A program made the translations under genes and the position numbers. DNA of 64,000 nt from Rhea pennata (Eukaryota; Chordata; Aves; Rheiformes; Rheidae): positions 1,178,001 through 1,242,000 of the forward strand of contig NW_026907680.1 of the NCBI RefSeq assembly GCF_028389875.1, in the 5' to 3' direction. The notes beneath the pieces are model-generated. The model had not been told where the DNA came from, searched no databases, and saw nothing but the letters and a program-made list of their open reading frames with translations. Shown here piece by piece: positions 22,250 to 32,669 of the stretch; within the stretch, counting starts at the first letter, position 1; each line of letters begins with the position of its first letter.

Positions 22250-22855
22250 TGGGACAGCAAAACAGAAAAGAAATGAGAGGGGAAGCAATGGGAGGGAGCT
22301 CCAATCTTGCATGGTCAATGGGGCGCTGCAGAAGGGAAGGACAGAGCAGACACCTTTCCAAAGGAGGCTCCTTCCCTTAGGAGACTAGGACTCCCAGGCC
22401 ACCTCCCAGCCTTGCTGGTGACCCTTTCTCATGGCTGCTCCCATCTCCACTGAGCCAGTGCCATCAAGTGACAGCACAGCTAATTACAGCCCTATCAGAG
22501 ACCACCACAGCTGCGCAGTGTGAACTGGCCATGGGAAATGCTGGAGCTATGGATGATGTACGATGAGCACCTCTGACAGGGAGGAGACATCCCATCACCT
22601 GGTTCAACCTGTATGTCTTGCTGGGAACTCACTGCATTGGAGTTTTAAGCTAATTTCAGACAGTGTCATGGCAAATACGTTCAATCGAGCTCATCACCCT
22701 TGGCTTGTTCTGCAGCAACCATGCACACGTCAACATGGCTGCCCCACAAACACGCCGACACGCACATGCCAACGACACAGCTGGGCCTTTCACAGACAAA
22801 GACACACACACGGCAGCCCCACGCACACCCATGTGCAGGGCAATGGGGACCACTG
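22250..22855 (-). other. Intron of the CARD unit
   Basis: This lies between the linker exon and the CpG promoter. It is conserved in the copies at 35.45-36.05 kb and 42.8-43.38 kb (inverted). No exon is convincing here. A long frame reading into the linker exon from a Met near 22,359 (MERCLLCPSLLQ) is possible but crosses an acceptor-like site. Confidence 0.5.
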
Positions 22856-23200
22856 GGGCAACATCCCCCCTGCTCCCCCCCACCCCAGGGGTCCAGGCAC
22901 TCCTCTGCCCCCCTGCACCCCAGGGGCCCAGGCATCTGGGCACTCTCCTGCCCGCCTCTACCCGAGGGGCCCAGGTGTCCGGGCACCTCTCTTCTGCCCA
23001 CTACGCGAGCGGCCCAGGCGTACGGGCATCCCTCTGCCCCGCCCTGACTCCAGGGCCCAGGCATCCGGACACCCCATTGCCTCCCCCTACCCCAGGGGCC
23101 CAGGCGTCTGGGCCCCTCCTTCCACGTGCCCAGGAAGTCCCCATCCCTTCCCACGTCAGGGGCCCAGGTGTCCGAGCACCCCCCCTCCCCACCACCCCCG
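22856..23200. repeat. GC-rich minisatellite, 'ggggcccaggcgtc' type
   Basis: About six diverged units of roughly 45-55 bases share 'ccaggggcccaggcgtccgggcac'-like cores. They lie just inside intron 1 of the CARD unit. Copies are at 36.05-36.40 and, inverted, at 42.47-42.78 kb. Confidence 0.8.
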
Positions 23201-23470
23201 TTACCTGAGCGCCGGCTCGGACGCCTGGGCCCCTCGCCGCGCCCCCTTCCCTCCCCCAGGCCCAGCGATGCCGCTGCCGCCCCGCGCCGGGAACTGCAAT
23301 CCCAGCAGGCAGCGCGGCCGCCGAGCCCCGCCCCCTCCCTGGCGCCTCGCGGGAGCAGCCGCTGTGAGGAGGAGCCTTCCTGGCCCCGAGCCCCGGCTGC
23401 TCCGCTCCGCTCCTCAGGCCTCCCCAGAGCTGCCGCGCTGCAGGCGGGCGAGCGCGCCGCACACCCCGCC
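23201..23470 (-). promoter_or_regulatory. CpG-island promoter of the CARD unit (copy 1)
   Basis: A CpG-dense block with GC boxes ('ggggcggggc' on the minus strand). At about 23,290-23,310 it has 'aactgcaatcccagcaggc', close to the ZNF143/THAP11-type core ACTACAATTCCCAGCATGC. A donor-like 'ctcag|gtaacg' on the minus strand at 23,215 would end an untranslated exon 1. The direction is inferred from that donor and from the CARD exons downstream. Copies are at 36.40-36.67 and 42.30-42.45 kb. Confidence 0.65.
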
Positions 23471-23498
23471 AAGAGCCACCCGGCCTGGGGCAGCTGGT

Positions 23499-24119
23499 TT
23501 AATTCAGCACACAAGAACTTCCTGGGTGCTCGCGCGGCTCACAAGCAGAGCTGCTGCTGCTGCTGCTGCTGCTGCCGCCGTTGTGGCTGCTGCTGTGGCC
23601 ACCGCCGCTGCCCCCGGGGCTCCCACTGCCGCTTCCCCTCTGTCTGACATGTGGTCTTCGACTGCGCCTGCCCCTGGGGCTGCCGCTGTGCCCGCCACCG
23701 GGGCTTCCACTGCTGCTGCCACCGCCAGTGGATCTGCTGCTGTCCCCGCCACTGGAGCTTCCACTGCCGCTGCCGCTCTGTCTGACACTGGCACTGGAGC
23801 TGCCGCTGTGCCTGCAGCTGGAGCTTCCACTGCCACTGCCAGTGAGGCTGCTGCTGACACTGGGGCTGTCGCTCTGTCTGACAGTGGGTTTCCCAGTGCC
23901 ACTGGGGCTCCCGGTGGGGCTGCCGCTCTGTCTGCCACTGGGGCTCCCACTGCCACTGCCAGTGGGGCTGCTGCCGGCACTGTGGCTGCCACTGATGCTG
24001 CCACTGCCCCTGCCACTGCTGCTCTGTCTTCTGTTGCCACCGGGTCTGCCGCTGACACTGCCACTGCTGCTGCTCTTTCTCCTGCTTGTCCCTGTCTCCG
24101 CCCATGGCTCTTCTTCCCC
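23499..24119 (-). CDS. Ser/Gly-rich terminal exon (copy 2)
   Basis: Acceptor 'ccttctccag' precedes base 24,119. The frame starts GEEEPWAETGTSRRKSSSSG and ends ACEPREHPGSSCVLN with TAA at 23,499-23,501. The middle is Ser-Gly-rich with in-frame short repeats. A run of eight AGC codons (read as CTG on the plus strand, 23,550-23,573) gives polyserine. It is about 207 codons and homologous to 1696-2406. Its 3' end lies only about 30 bases from the CpG promoter of the CARD unit, so the two units are packed head to tail. Confidence 0.55.
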   Translation of the reverse strand, partial: GEEEPWAETGTSRRKSSSSGSVSGRPGGNRRQSSSGRGSGSISGSHSAGSSPTGSGSGSPSGRQSGSPTGSPSGTGKPTVRQSDSPSVSSSLTGSGSGSSSCRHSGSSSASVRQSGSGSGSSSGGDSSRSTGGGSSSGSPGGGHSGSPRGRRSRRPHVRQRGSGSGSPGGSGGGHSSSHNGGSSSSSSSSSACEPREHPGSSCVLN

Positions 24120-24159
24120 CTGGAGAAGGAGGCAGAAAGGAACAGGCTGTGCCCTCCTG

Positions 24160-25950
24160 CGGCAGAAAGGCCAAGGCCGTCCTGCTAGGGAGGACAGGGG
24201 TGCGCAGTGGGGGCCAGAGCCGGTCTCTTTTCCCGCAAGGGAAAGGCCTGTTCCCTAACTCTTCCCGTGAGCCTTCCTGTCAGCACCCTTCTGCCCTGAA
24301 GGGAAGCCCAGCAAGGCTGAACATCCCTTGCTTGTTCACACCAAAGATCTAACTCATCACACAGCTGAAGAGAAACTCTCCATCTTCTAGCGTGGAAACG
24401 CCCTGCAGTTCCACAGCCACCAAGCAGAGAGCCCCAGAGGCTTTGTTGGGTTGCTCACAGAGAGCGCTGGAGAGGCAGATACATTGCAGAAGTAGAGCAC
24501 AGCTGGCATCTCTGAAAACAAAGCCCTGCACAAAGCCTTCCAGGGCCCAGCAGGCCTCTTGTACAGCCAGCGCCCATAGCACAAGGCCTGGGCAGAGAGC
24601 AGGCTGGCACATGAAGGGCCTCAATGAGGAGCACTTACCACTCCAGACCTCTGACGGCCCTCGCTCAGAGGACATGCACTAGTGCTCGGGCTTCTCTCCG
24701 TTCCTTCTTCCTGCCCGCTGCTGCACTCTGTGCAGAGCACTCTGAGGTGACTGGCACCGGCCTGCAAATACACACCGCGGAGAGGTGATATGAGCACAGG
24801 GAGAGTAGGGTCCCCACCTGGCCCTCACCAGCTTCACACCTGCTCCTGCAGCAGAAGGCAATTCTGCAGCAGAAGCACAGGGCTCCCACTGACTGGGGCC
24901 ACATCAGTGCATCACCTCCCACCAAAGCACCTGGGGCTGCACGTCATGCCTGAAGGAGAGCTCCAGGAGCCCAAGGGAGACTCTCTCCAGGCAGTGAGGA
25001 GAGCAGCAGGGTCATCTGCAAGGACAGGCTCTGAAACACATCATTACCTGCTGTCCTGCCAACTACAAGACTGCTCCGTGGCCCCAAAGGCTCTGTGTTC
25101 AGGGGTGGGCAACGGATTATTGCTGGGCACCCAGTGTCAAAGAAGCAGAAAGGCATCAAGCATTTACACACAAAGCCCTTAGCAGGTGGACAACATCACA
25201 GAGTTCTGCAGAACCCTATCCTCACCCACAGAGCCCAGATGAAGGCAGAGCATGCCTGCAGGCAGGTGGGACCCAGCCGCTGGAAAGACTTGTTCCCAAA
25301 GCACTTTCAGAGCAGCCTCCCCCAGCCCTGGCAATGCAGCCCTAACAAACCTGTGCGGAGAGGCTGCTGCCTTTGTCAGGCAGGGGGAAAGAAAGAAGGG
25401 AAAGTACTCACATTGGAAAAATACTTGGAAGAGGTTCAAGGGACACAATCGAAGCTGCTTTAGTGGCTGTCAGGATTGAATCCCTGCGTATTTTCATCTG
25501 CAAAGGTGAGAAAGAGAGGTGAGATGCTGCCAAGGAAAGGCTCTTGCTGCTGGCAAGGGCAGCCCATGTTTCCATGCTACAGAGAAGAAGCTGCCTCTCA
25601 GAACTGCAGAAATACCCGTTGCTCTTGCTCACAGCAGCCCCTCCATTCCACACAAGAGCAGCTGCAGGGGAATATGGGCAAAGAGCTAAATGATCTGGCA
25701 GGCTTTTGTCCAGGGAAGAGCCAAAAGGCTGATCCAGGACAGAATGGAGAGAAGAGAGAGGCAAGCACAGGGGAAGGCAGCTCACTAAACTCTAGGGCAA
25801 TGTGCAGGGCAGTCCTGCTAGGGAGGACAGGAGGGCTCTGTGGGGGCTATGGCAGCTCTGTTTTCGCAGAAGGGAAGGTTCTTCCCCAGCCTCTGCTCTG
25901 AGCCTTCCCGGGAGCCTTCCTGTCAGCACCCTTTTACCCTGAAGGGAAGC
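24160..25950 (-). repeat. CCDC81-like unit (modules D, C, B, F, A)
   Basis: The module order is the same as in the 3.5-10.4 kb array. Exon A is 25,412-25,497 (86 bp, MKIRRDSILTATKAASIV then PSIFPM). Exon F is 25,226-25,350, open to a 'gtgagg' donor (FVRAALPGLGEAALKVLWEQ, then LHLGSVG). This is the best-preserved A-F pair in the window. Module D at about 24.36-24.50 kb is diverged (LSAWWLWNCRAF). Confidence 0.65.
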
Positions 25951-26770
25951 CCAGCAAAAGCCTCTGCTCCTTAGGAAAACAGCCCTGCTCTGGCAAAGGT
26001 AGCAACACGCTGACATCATGGAAGGTTTTCTTTTTAAAAGGCAGATTTGCTCTTAGAAAGGAGAAACTAGTACTTTAAGACAGCCTTGTTTGAAGATGAT
26101 GGAGCCAGGCCTCCAGCAACAGCAGTGGCAGCCGAAGCCAAGCAGGAGCCCGGGCAAGCAAAGCCTGGAGTAATTTATCCTCCTTCTAGCTATGTGGCAG
26201 AGCTAGGCCCCAAAGCAGCAAAGGTCCCCCAGCTCGTGTGCGCCAGCAGGAACCTTGAATCGTTCAAATAGTCAAGATGCACAAAAGCATTGCCTTACCT
26301 AGCAGCAAGCCCTCAAACCAGAGCTGCATGCTCTCCAGCGCTGCCTCTGAAAACAAGTCAGTTGTGGGGTGAAGCAGCAAGGCGCTTTACTCAGCCTTCA
26401 AACACTTGTCCCCATGCTGCAGCAGCCACCCCAGGGCTCTGGGAGGGGAGGGATGACCTGCCCCACACACAGGCTTAGAGGCTGCTGTGTGTTCATGCAC
26501 ACATGATTTTGGCTTTGCACTGTTAGCAGCACCCCACCACCACCACCCTGAAGATGGCTGCAGCTTATTTTGGGGGATGCTTTTGAAGACAGAAAGGTGC
26601 CTCCCATCACTAGGAAAGATTTGTATCACCTTTTATCAGCAAAGCAAGTCACTGACTGTTGCTCTGTAACGTTCGCAGCCCTGATGTGTAACACAGGCTA
26701 TGACGCATGGCTAGAGCTCTGCCAGCAAAACACTTGAAGACAGCAGGGTGGCTCTACTGAAGAGGTGAGC
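25951..26770. other. Unique spacer, nothing recognised
   Basis: This is AT-richer than its surroundings. It has no duplicate elsewhere in the window, no convincing splice-bounded exon and no repeat family that I recognise. Confidence 0.5.
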
Positions 26771-28030
26771 TATGAGCAGTTGATGGATGCACCAGCAGCT
26801 GCTGCTGGAGGAGAGGGCCACTCTCCAGGCTCACAGCACTTGCTGCCCATTAAAGCTCCAGTGAGCAGAAGAGGTTTGGGTGCAGGTAGATGGGTACCAT
26901 GTCATGGTGAGCTAGTGGTAAATAGGTACCTTGCAAAGTCTTCCCCAAGACCTGGTCCCCTCCCACCTCTGCAACACTGAATATGTTGCAGTTCAAGTGT
27001 TGAAGACAGAATTAAGAAACTATGACAGAGGGAGAATGAAGCCAGACATGTGCCCTGGCACCAGAGTGAGAGCCTGACACCTTTCCTCTCTGCTTTGATC
27101 CTGCCTTAACACAACAGCGGTGTGGCTGTATTCCAGCTTAGGCTGTCCCTTGTAGGATGACCTCGTAAGGCCACCGGACTAAGGAAGACAGGCAGCAAAC
27201 CATTGCCCATCCCGGAACAGAGTCCCTGGGGCCACGGAGCAGTGGCTAATGTAGCTGGCAGCACAGCACGTAATGCTGTGCCTTGGAGCCTGTCCTGGCA
27301 GATGACCCTGCTGCTCGCCTTCCTGCATGGAGAGAAATTTTTGCTCTGGTTCTGTCCAGAGCTCTACTTTGGGCATAACGTGCAGCCCTGGGTGTTTTGT
27401 TAGGGGGTGATCCCCATTCCTGTGGATGTGACCCCAGTCAGTGGGACCCACGTGCTTCTGCTACAGAACTGCCTTCTGCGGCAGAAGCAGGTGCCCAACT
27501 TGTCAGGCTGAAATGGGGACCCTACTCCCCCTGTGCTCATGCCACCTCCCCGCGGTGTGTATTTGCAGTCCATTCCTAGGCACCCCAGAGTGCTCTGCCC
27601 AGAAGGCAGTGCCAGGCGGGAGGAAGCCATCTTCAGAAGGTGGAGCACCTACTGAGTGGCCTGGAATGAAGTGGACGAGAATGCCAGAGCAGTAAGTGTC
27701 ACTGCTGGGGGCCCTTCTTTTCCAGCGTGCTTCCTGCAAAAGCCTTGTGCTATGGGCGCTGGCTTGCAAGAGCCCTTCCCATGGGTTCACTGAGCCCTGC
27801 CCAACATCGCCCAGTCCTGCCTTCAAAGGCAGCAGTGGTGAATGTAGTTTTGGAATACACACGCTGTTGCACCTTGCTCTCCGTGAACACACCAGCAGAG
27901 CCTCTGGGGCCCTCCTGCTGGTGGCACTGGAAGTGCTGGGCCTTTCTGTGATAGAAAGTGAAGAGCGAGTGAAGAGTTTCTGCTCAGCTCTGTGATAATT
28001 CAGATGCTTGTTTCAAGCAGGAAAGGGATG
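26771..28030 (+). repeat. Inverted CCDC81-like modules (partner 39.88-41.10 kb)
   Basis: Modules E, B, C and D on the plus strand: VANVAGSTARNAVPWSLSW, CYRTAFCGRSRCPTC, PFLGTPECSAQKAV and LLLVALEVLGLSVIESEE. The block is the reverse complement of 39,880-41,100 and resembles 8.4-9.3 kb. Its right end (about 28,030) abuts the exchanger gene inside a coding exon. Confidence 0.75.
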
Positions 28031-28035
28031 TTCAG

Positions 28036-31000
28036 CATGGACAGCAGGAGGATGACCAGTGCCCTCCACCGAGACCAGTGGACCACGGTGCTGTGGTGGT
28101 GGCCGGGCCCTGGGGGAAAGGAGCAGGGAGGAATCAGAAACCCCACGTGAGCCTCCCAGCGTGGGAAGGGGAGCAGGGGACTCGCCGAGCGGAGCCGGGG
28201 TGGCACTCACTGTGACAGTCGCTGATGTGGATGTCATAGATGTGCAAGTGAGTTTTCAGGGTGAAGAAGAGGCCGATGAGGTAGGCGGCAGGGAGCAGCA
28301 GGGACACTGTGTACACCAGGGGCCTGCGGGACACGGCGCTCAGCCCCACGTGAGAGCCCTTTGGAGGCCCCGGCGTTCCCCTGCACCCCACAGAGCTGAG
28401 GACACCGGTGGCTGTCCCCGGACAGAGGGAGATGGACGCAGCGTGGTCCAGCCCTGGGACCAGACAGGCACAGCGGTGCCATCCCCAGGAGGGGGGACGC
28501 CCTGCCCGCGACCAGGCAGCTCCCTGAGGACCTGTGAGCCAACCACGAAGTGCCACCCTGACACGGGGACCGGGTCCACCCCAGAACACTCACTGGACGT
28601 GGCTGTAGTAGAGCATGCCGTTGTTCTGCACCTGCAACGGAGAGCCCATCAGCGGGGCGAGCGCCATGGCCGTGCCCTGGGCACCCTGCAGTGCCCTTTG
28701 CGGGCCGCCGGCGAGGAGCCGGGCGGGCTACGGGTGCCCATGGGTGCCGCGGTTTGGGGGCTTACCAGGTCGAAGTGGCAGCTCTTGCAGAGGTAGTGGC
28801 CCAGCGCGTTCTGGGTGACGTTGTGGCACTCGCCGCACACCAGCCTCCCATACACCTTGGAGAAGAGCATCGGGGCGAAGACGCCTGCTGGCAGGAGAGG
28901 TGGAAGTGGGCGCCAGGCCACGGCACGGGACATCCTCCCCCCACTGGCACTGCCGCTGGGGCACTCACCTCCCACGGAGAGGAAGAGCAGGGCCGAGCTG
29001 ACACCCGCCGAGCGGCTGTTGAACCTCTGCTCCTGGTGCCGGATGCCTCCTATGACCGTGCACAAGCCCTCGGAGAGAACGTGGCTGTCAGTGTGACCTC
29101 GGCGAGGAGGTCCTCTCCTCCTCCCACGCTGGAGGACGGGGGCTTTCGTGACACAAGCGCCTCCTCCCCGCCGGGCTCACCGGGACCAGGAGGACGCAGC
29201 CCACCAGGGTGCCCGTCAGCTCCGCCTTGACGATCTCCTCATAGCACTTGCTGCCCTTATGGGCGCCCTTGATGAGCGCCGTGATGTAGAAGGTGAGCTC
29301 CGTGATGGAGCCGAACGTGGCGTTCACCACCGCCCCCACCGCGACGTTGCTCTGCGCCGAGATGCTGCGGGGATGGGAAGCGCAGAGGGTCAACGGGGCG
29401 GGAAGCAGCGCCGCGGGGTGGCCCCGGCACCAGGCAGCTGCTCACCTGGCGATGGCCATGCCGATGTAGTAGGAGAGGGGCATGATGGAGAGCAGCGCCA
29501 GGGCGAACTTCACGGGCGAGCTCGTCAGCCGGTTGCGCCCGTCCACGTAGCCCAGCACCAGCGTCACCACCACCAGCAGCAGCAGGTCTGCTGCAGCCGT
29601 CAAGAACGTGTCCGAAGTGGGGGGGGGAGGGCGGTGGTTTTTGAGGGGTGGTACCTCAAGGAGGTGCCCAGTTGACGTGTCCCCGCGTACACACAAAAAG
29701 GAAGTGGCAGGGAAAAGGACACTGACAGCGAAGACGTTGATGCCGTCCACGGCGTACTTGTAGTAGTAGGCGTTGACGGCGCGGTAGCAGCACTTGATCA
29801 CCTCCGCCTCCAGCGGCACGTTCGTGTGCAGCGGCGGCAGCGGGGCGATGGAAACCAAGCGGGTGACACCGGTCTGGGTGTCCCCCCTGCCAAAAGCCAG
29901 CCCATCGAGGGGGGACCCTCCACTCCCAGCACCAGGGGCCACCCACCATGCGCGGGCGCCAGACGCGCACCCACTCCGGGGGTGGCAGCAGCACCCGGTG
30001 GGCCGTGCGGGTGCTCATCTTGGCGACGGAGATGAGGAAGAAGAGGAGCCAGGCGACGAAGCAGACGAGCCCGTGGGCCAGTGCCAGCGCCGGGTAGCCC
30101 AGGCAGAGCCACACGGCGGCGGCGGCGGCAGCGCGTTGCTGCAAGGACGGCCCGGTGGCGGCAGTTTTTTAGGGTGGAAAAAGCCAAACGGGAGCAGCCG
30201 GGCTCCCAAAGAGCCGCCCCTCGGGCCCCGTCCAGCACCTCCCGCGCCGGGCGCTCACCCGGTAGCCGGGGTCCGCGGGGCACCAGCGGCCGGGCGCTGG
30301 GCCGCCGAGCAGGGCCGAGGTCTCCCGGGTGCCGTCGGCCTCCGCGGCGGGACCCTGGCGGAGAGTGAGGAGGGGCTGGCGGGGACGGACGTACGGATGG
30401 CACCCGGCCGTTACCTCCACCCGCTGGATCACTTTGCTGAAGGGCCAGAGGAAGTAGCCGCCCAGGTCCCTGCAGAGCCGCCCTGCGGGGACAGCGGCAT
30501 CGAGACGCGGGGCAGGACCCCGACGCGCACGTCCCGTCTCCCACCACGACAGCCCGGCCCGGTCGCACCGGGGACGGGCACCTGGGGAAGACTCACCGTA
30601 AGGAGCCCCCACGACGGTGAGGAACATCTCGGCGGCCACCAGGACGTAGAGGAGCGCCAGCCACCAGCCGAAGAGCAGCGCGTAGAGGACGCTGTCCAAC
30701 GTCACCGTGGAGCCTGCAGACAGCGACCGGCCCCTCCGCTGCTCCGCCAGCCGCTTCGCCACGTGCACAGCGGAGGAGGGGGGGTGTTAACCGGGCTCCC
30801 TCCTCCCAACAGGGTTTTGCCGCGAACCCTAGAGCCTCAGCGGCCGCCCACCTCCAAAGCCACGGATGACGCTCAGGTTGGAGTAGAGCTCCTTCCTGAT
30901 CTCCGAGCGGTCCTCCCAGGGCCGGGCAGTCGCGTGGCTCTTCCACTTCTTGAAGCCGAACTGCAGAGAGGAGAAGGTCGCGGCCAAAGAAAAGACCCCC

Positions 31001-31417
31001 TCCCCTCCCGCACAGCAGGATGGGCATGGGCCGCGGGGGGACGGACCCACCTTGACGTCGTTGGAGAGCTTGTTGGCCTCCACTGCGCTCTCGGCCGTCA
31101 GCGTGGTCTTTGCCCCGCAGCTCTCGCACGCTGGCACCTCGTTCAAGTGCTGCTGGTGGGTGACGACTGCGGGCGAGAGGCGAGCGGGTGCGGACGCTGG
31201 CACAGGGACCCCCTGCGCGGACCCCCCTCGCCGCTGCCGCCGCCGGGCTCCCTACCAGGCAGGATGCGGAGGGCGAGGATGCGGGGGGCAAGGATGCCGT
31301 GGGGGTGGGAGGCCAAGGGCAGGTCGCCATGCGGGTCGTTAATGGCGGCGCAGCGGCGGTCGCAGGGCGAGCCCCACCGCGGGCCCTCGCCCCGCACCTC
31401 CGGCTCCCCGGCAGCGG
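28036..31417 (-). CDS. Cation/proton exchanger (Vnx1/CAX-like), 3'-truncated
   Basis: Fifteen phase-consistent minus-strand exons: 31,256-31,417; 31,051-31,166; 30,852-30,960; 30,597-30,713; 30,415-30,482; 30,259-30,354; 29,947-30,138; 29,723-29,873 (donor uncertain); 29,446-29,590; 29,181-29,364; 28,969-29,068; 28,766-28,887; 28,594-28,631; 28,211-28,323; about 28,036-28,109. About 590 residues are present. An N-terminal Cys pair (ACESCG) precedes a YccF/DUF307-type segment (LLFGWWLALLYVLVAAEMFL, GYFLWPFSKVIQRVE). Two-helix regions follow, then the CaCA alpha-1 motif (NVAVGAVVNATFGSITELTF), LVPGLCTVIGGIRHQEQRFN, and a CGEC...CKSC pair in exon 12. This architecture is that of low-affinity vacuolar cation/H+ antiporters, known in fungi and retained in some vertebrates. 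The frame runs into module D sequence after LVILLLSM, so the alpha-2 half is missing. A start may lie at 31,469 (MARLSLARPVLAAASL, signal-like). Confidence 0.82.
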
Positions 31418-31469
31418 CTGCAAGAGAGGCAGCGGCCAGGACGGGCCGGGCCAGGCTGAGCCGCGCCAA

Positions 31470-31828
31470 GCCGAGCCTGGGAGGCGCCGCGCGTTCGTCC
31501 TCTTGCGGCCCTGGCGCCGCACCGGAGCCCCTGCTTCCCCCCCCCCCGAAAAAAACCCCACCCCCTTCCCAGGCTCATGCACTCCAGCACCCGCTGCAGC
31601 CCAACCCAGGAGGGACCCCCGCACACTGTGCAAATCGTCCCCCAGGTGCAACACCCCCGCCATGGAAAGCCACCCCCCCCCAGTGCAATGTCCAGGATCC
31701 CTCCCCGTGGGTGCAACACCCAGAAGGGACCTTCCTCCCCTCCCCCCCCATGCAATGCCCCCCCGTGGAAAGCCCCCCAGTGCAAGGCTCAGGACCCCTC
31801 CCATTGGGTGCAGCACCCTGAAGGGACC
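31470..31828. repeat. GC-rich tandem repeat upstream of the exchanger gene
   Basis: About four diverged units of roughly 60-75 bases share 'gtgcaacacc' and 'ccatggaaagcc' type cores with C-runs ('cccccccc'). The block ends at about 31,828, where the sequence switches to the Ser-rich exon. It may include the exchanger 5' flank. Confidence 0.6.
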
Positions 31829-32669
31829 CAGAGGCAGCGGCAGTGGAAGCCCCACTGCAAAAGAGAACGGCAGCCCCAGTGTCAGTAGCAGGCAGCGTAG
31901 CAGTGGCAGCGGGAGCCCCGGTGGCAGACAGAGCGGCAGCCCCAGTGTCAATGGCAGTGGCACTGGAAGCCCCAGTGGCAGAGACAGCGGCAGCCCCAGT
32001 GGCAGCGGCAGTGGCACTGGAAGCCCCACTGTAAGACACAGTGGCAGCCCCAGTGTCAATGGCAGTGGCACTGGAAGCCCCACTGTAAGACACTGCAGCA
32101 GCCCCAGTGTCAATGGCAGTGGCACTGGAAGCCCCACTGTAAGACACAGTGGCAGCCCCAGTGTCAATGGCAGGGGCACTGGAAACCCCACTGTCAAACA
32201 CAGTGGCAGCCCCAGTGGCACTGGAAGCCCCAGTGTCAGACCAAGTGGCAGCGGCAGTGGCAGTGCCGGACACAGCGGCAGCGGAACTGGAAGCCCCAGT
32301 GGCAGACGCAGCAGCAGATCCACTGGCGGTGGCAGCGTCACTGGAAGCCCCAGTGGCGGGTACAGCGGCAGCCCAAGTGCCAGCGGCAAACACAGCGGCA
32401 GTGACAGTGGGAGCTGCAATGTTGGACACAGCGGGAAACCCGCTCGTAGCAGCAGTGGCAGCGGAAGATCCAATGCTGGACTCAACAGCAGCCCCACTGG
32501 CAGTGGCAGCGGCACACGAAGACCCAGTGTCAGAAAGACCAACAGCAGCAGTGGGAGCCCCAGGGGCAGCGGCAGTGGCCACAGCAGCAGCCACAACGGC
32601 AGCAGCAGCAGCAGCAGCACTGCTTGTGAGCCACGCGAGCACCCAGGAAGTTCTCTGCAGCTGAATTAA
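31829..32669 (+). pseudogene. Ser-rich terminal exon, 5'-truncated and expanded (copy 3)
   Basis: This plus-strand copy matches the part of the 1696-2406 exon that starts at about base 2215, so its acceptor and first ~60 codons are missing. It keeps an open frame to TAA at 32,667-32,669 (TACEPREHPGSSLQLN). Between 31,940 and 32,200 it has an expanded in-frame 54-bp repeat, an 18-residue unit SVNGSGTGSPTVRHSGSP in about four to five copies. The copy is 5' truncated by a junction with the exchanger flank, so it is probably not expressed as such. Confidence 0.75.

Larger units (their letters stand above)
22200..25270. repeat. Direct duplication, copy 1 (partner 35,397-38,466)
   Basis: The two 3.07-kb blocks are nearly identical by eye: linker exon part, CpG promoter, minisatellite, Ser-rich exon and CCDC81-like modules. 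Differences are scattered substitutions plus a shorter CTG run in copy 2, where 'ctgccgccgctgccgccg' replaces part of the run. The similarity implies a recent duplication or gene conversion. Confidence 0.9.

Noticed and set aside
22563-24188. 541-codon plus-strand open frame, and its twin at 36,031-37,386
   Set aside because: It runs through a minisatellite, a CpG island and the antisense of the Ser-rich exon. Pro/Ala/Gly composition follows from GC content, and there is no family similarity.
29794-31821. 675-codon frame antisense to the exchanger gene
   Set aside because: It is the complement of phase-consistent exchanger exons and introns in GC-rich DNA. It crosses splice sites and has no recognisable domain.
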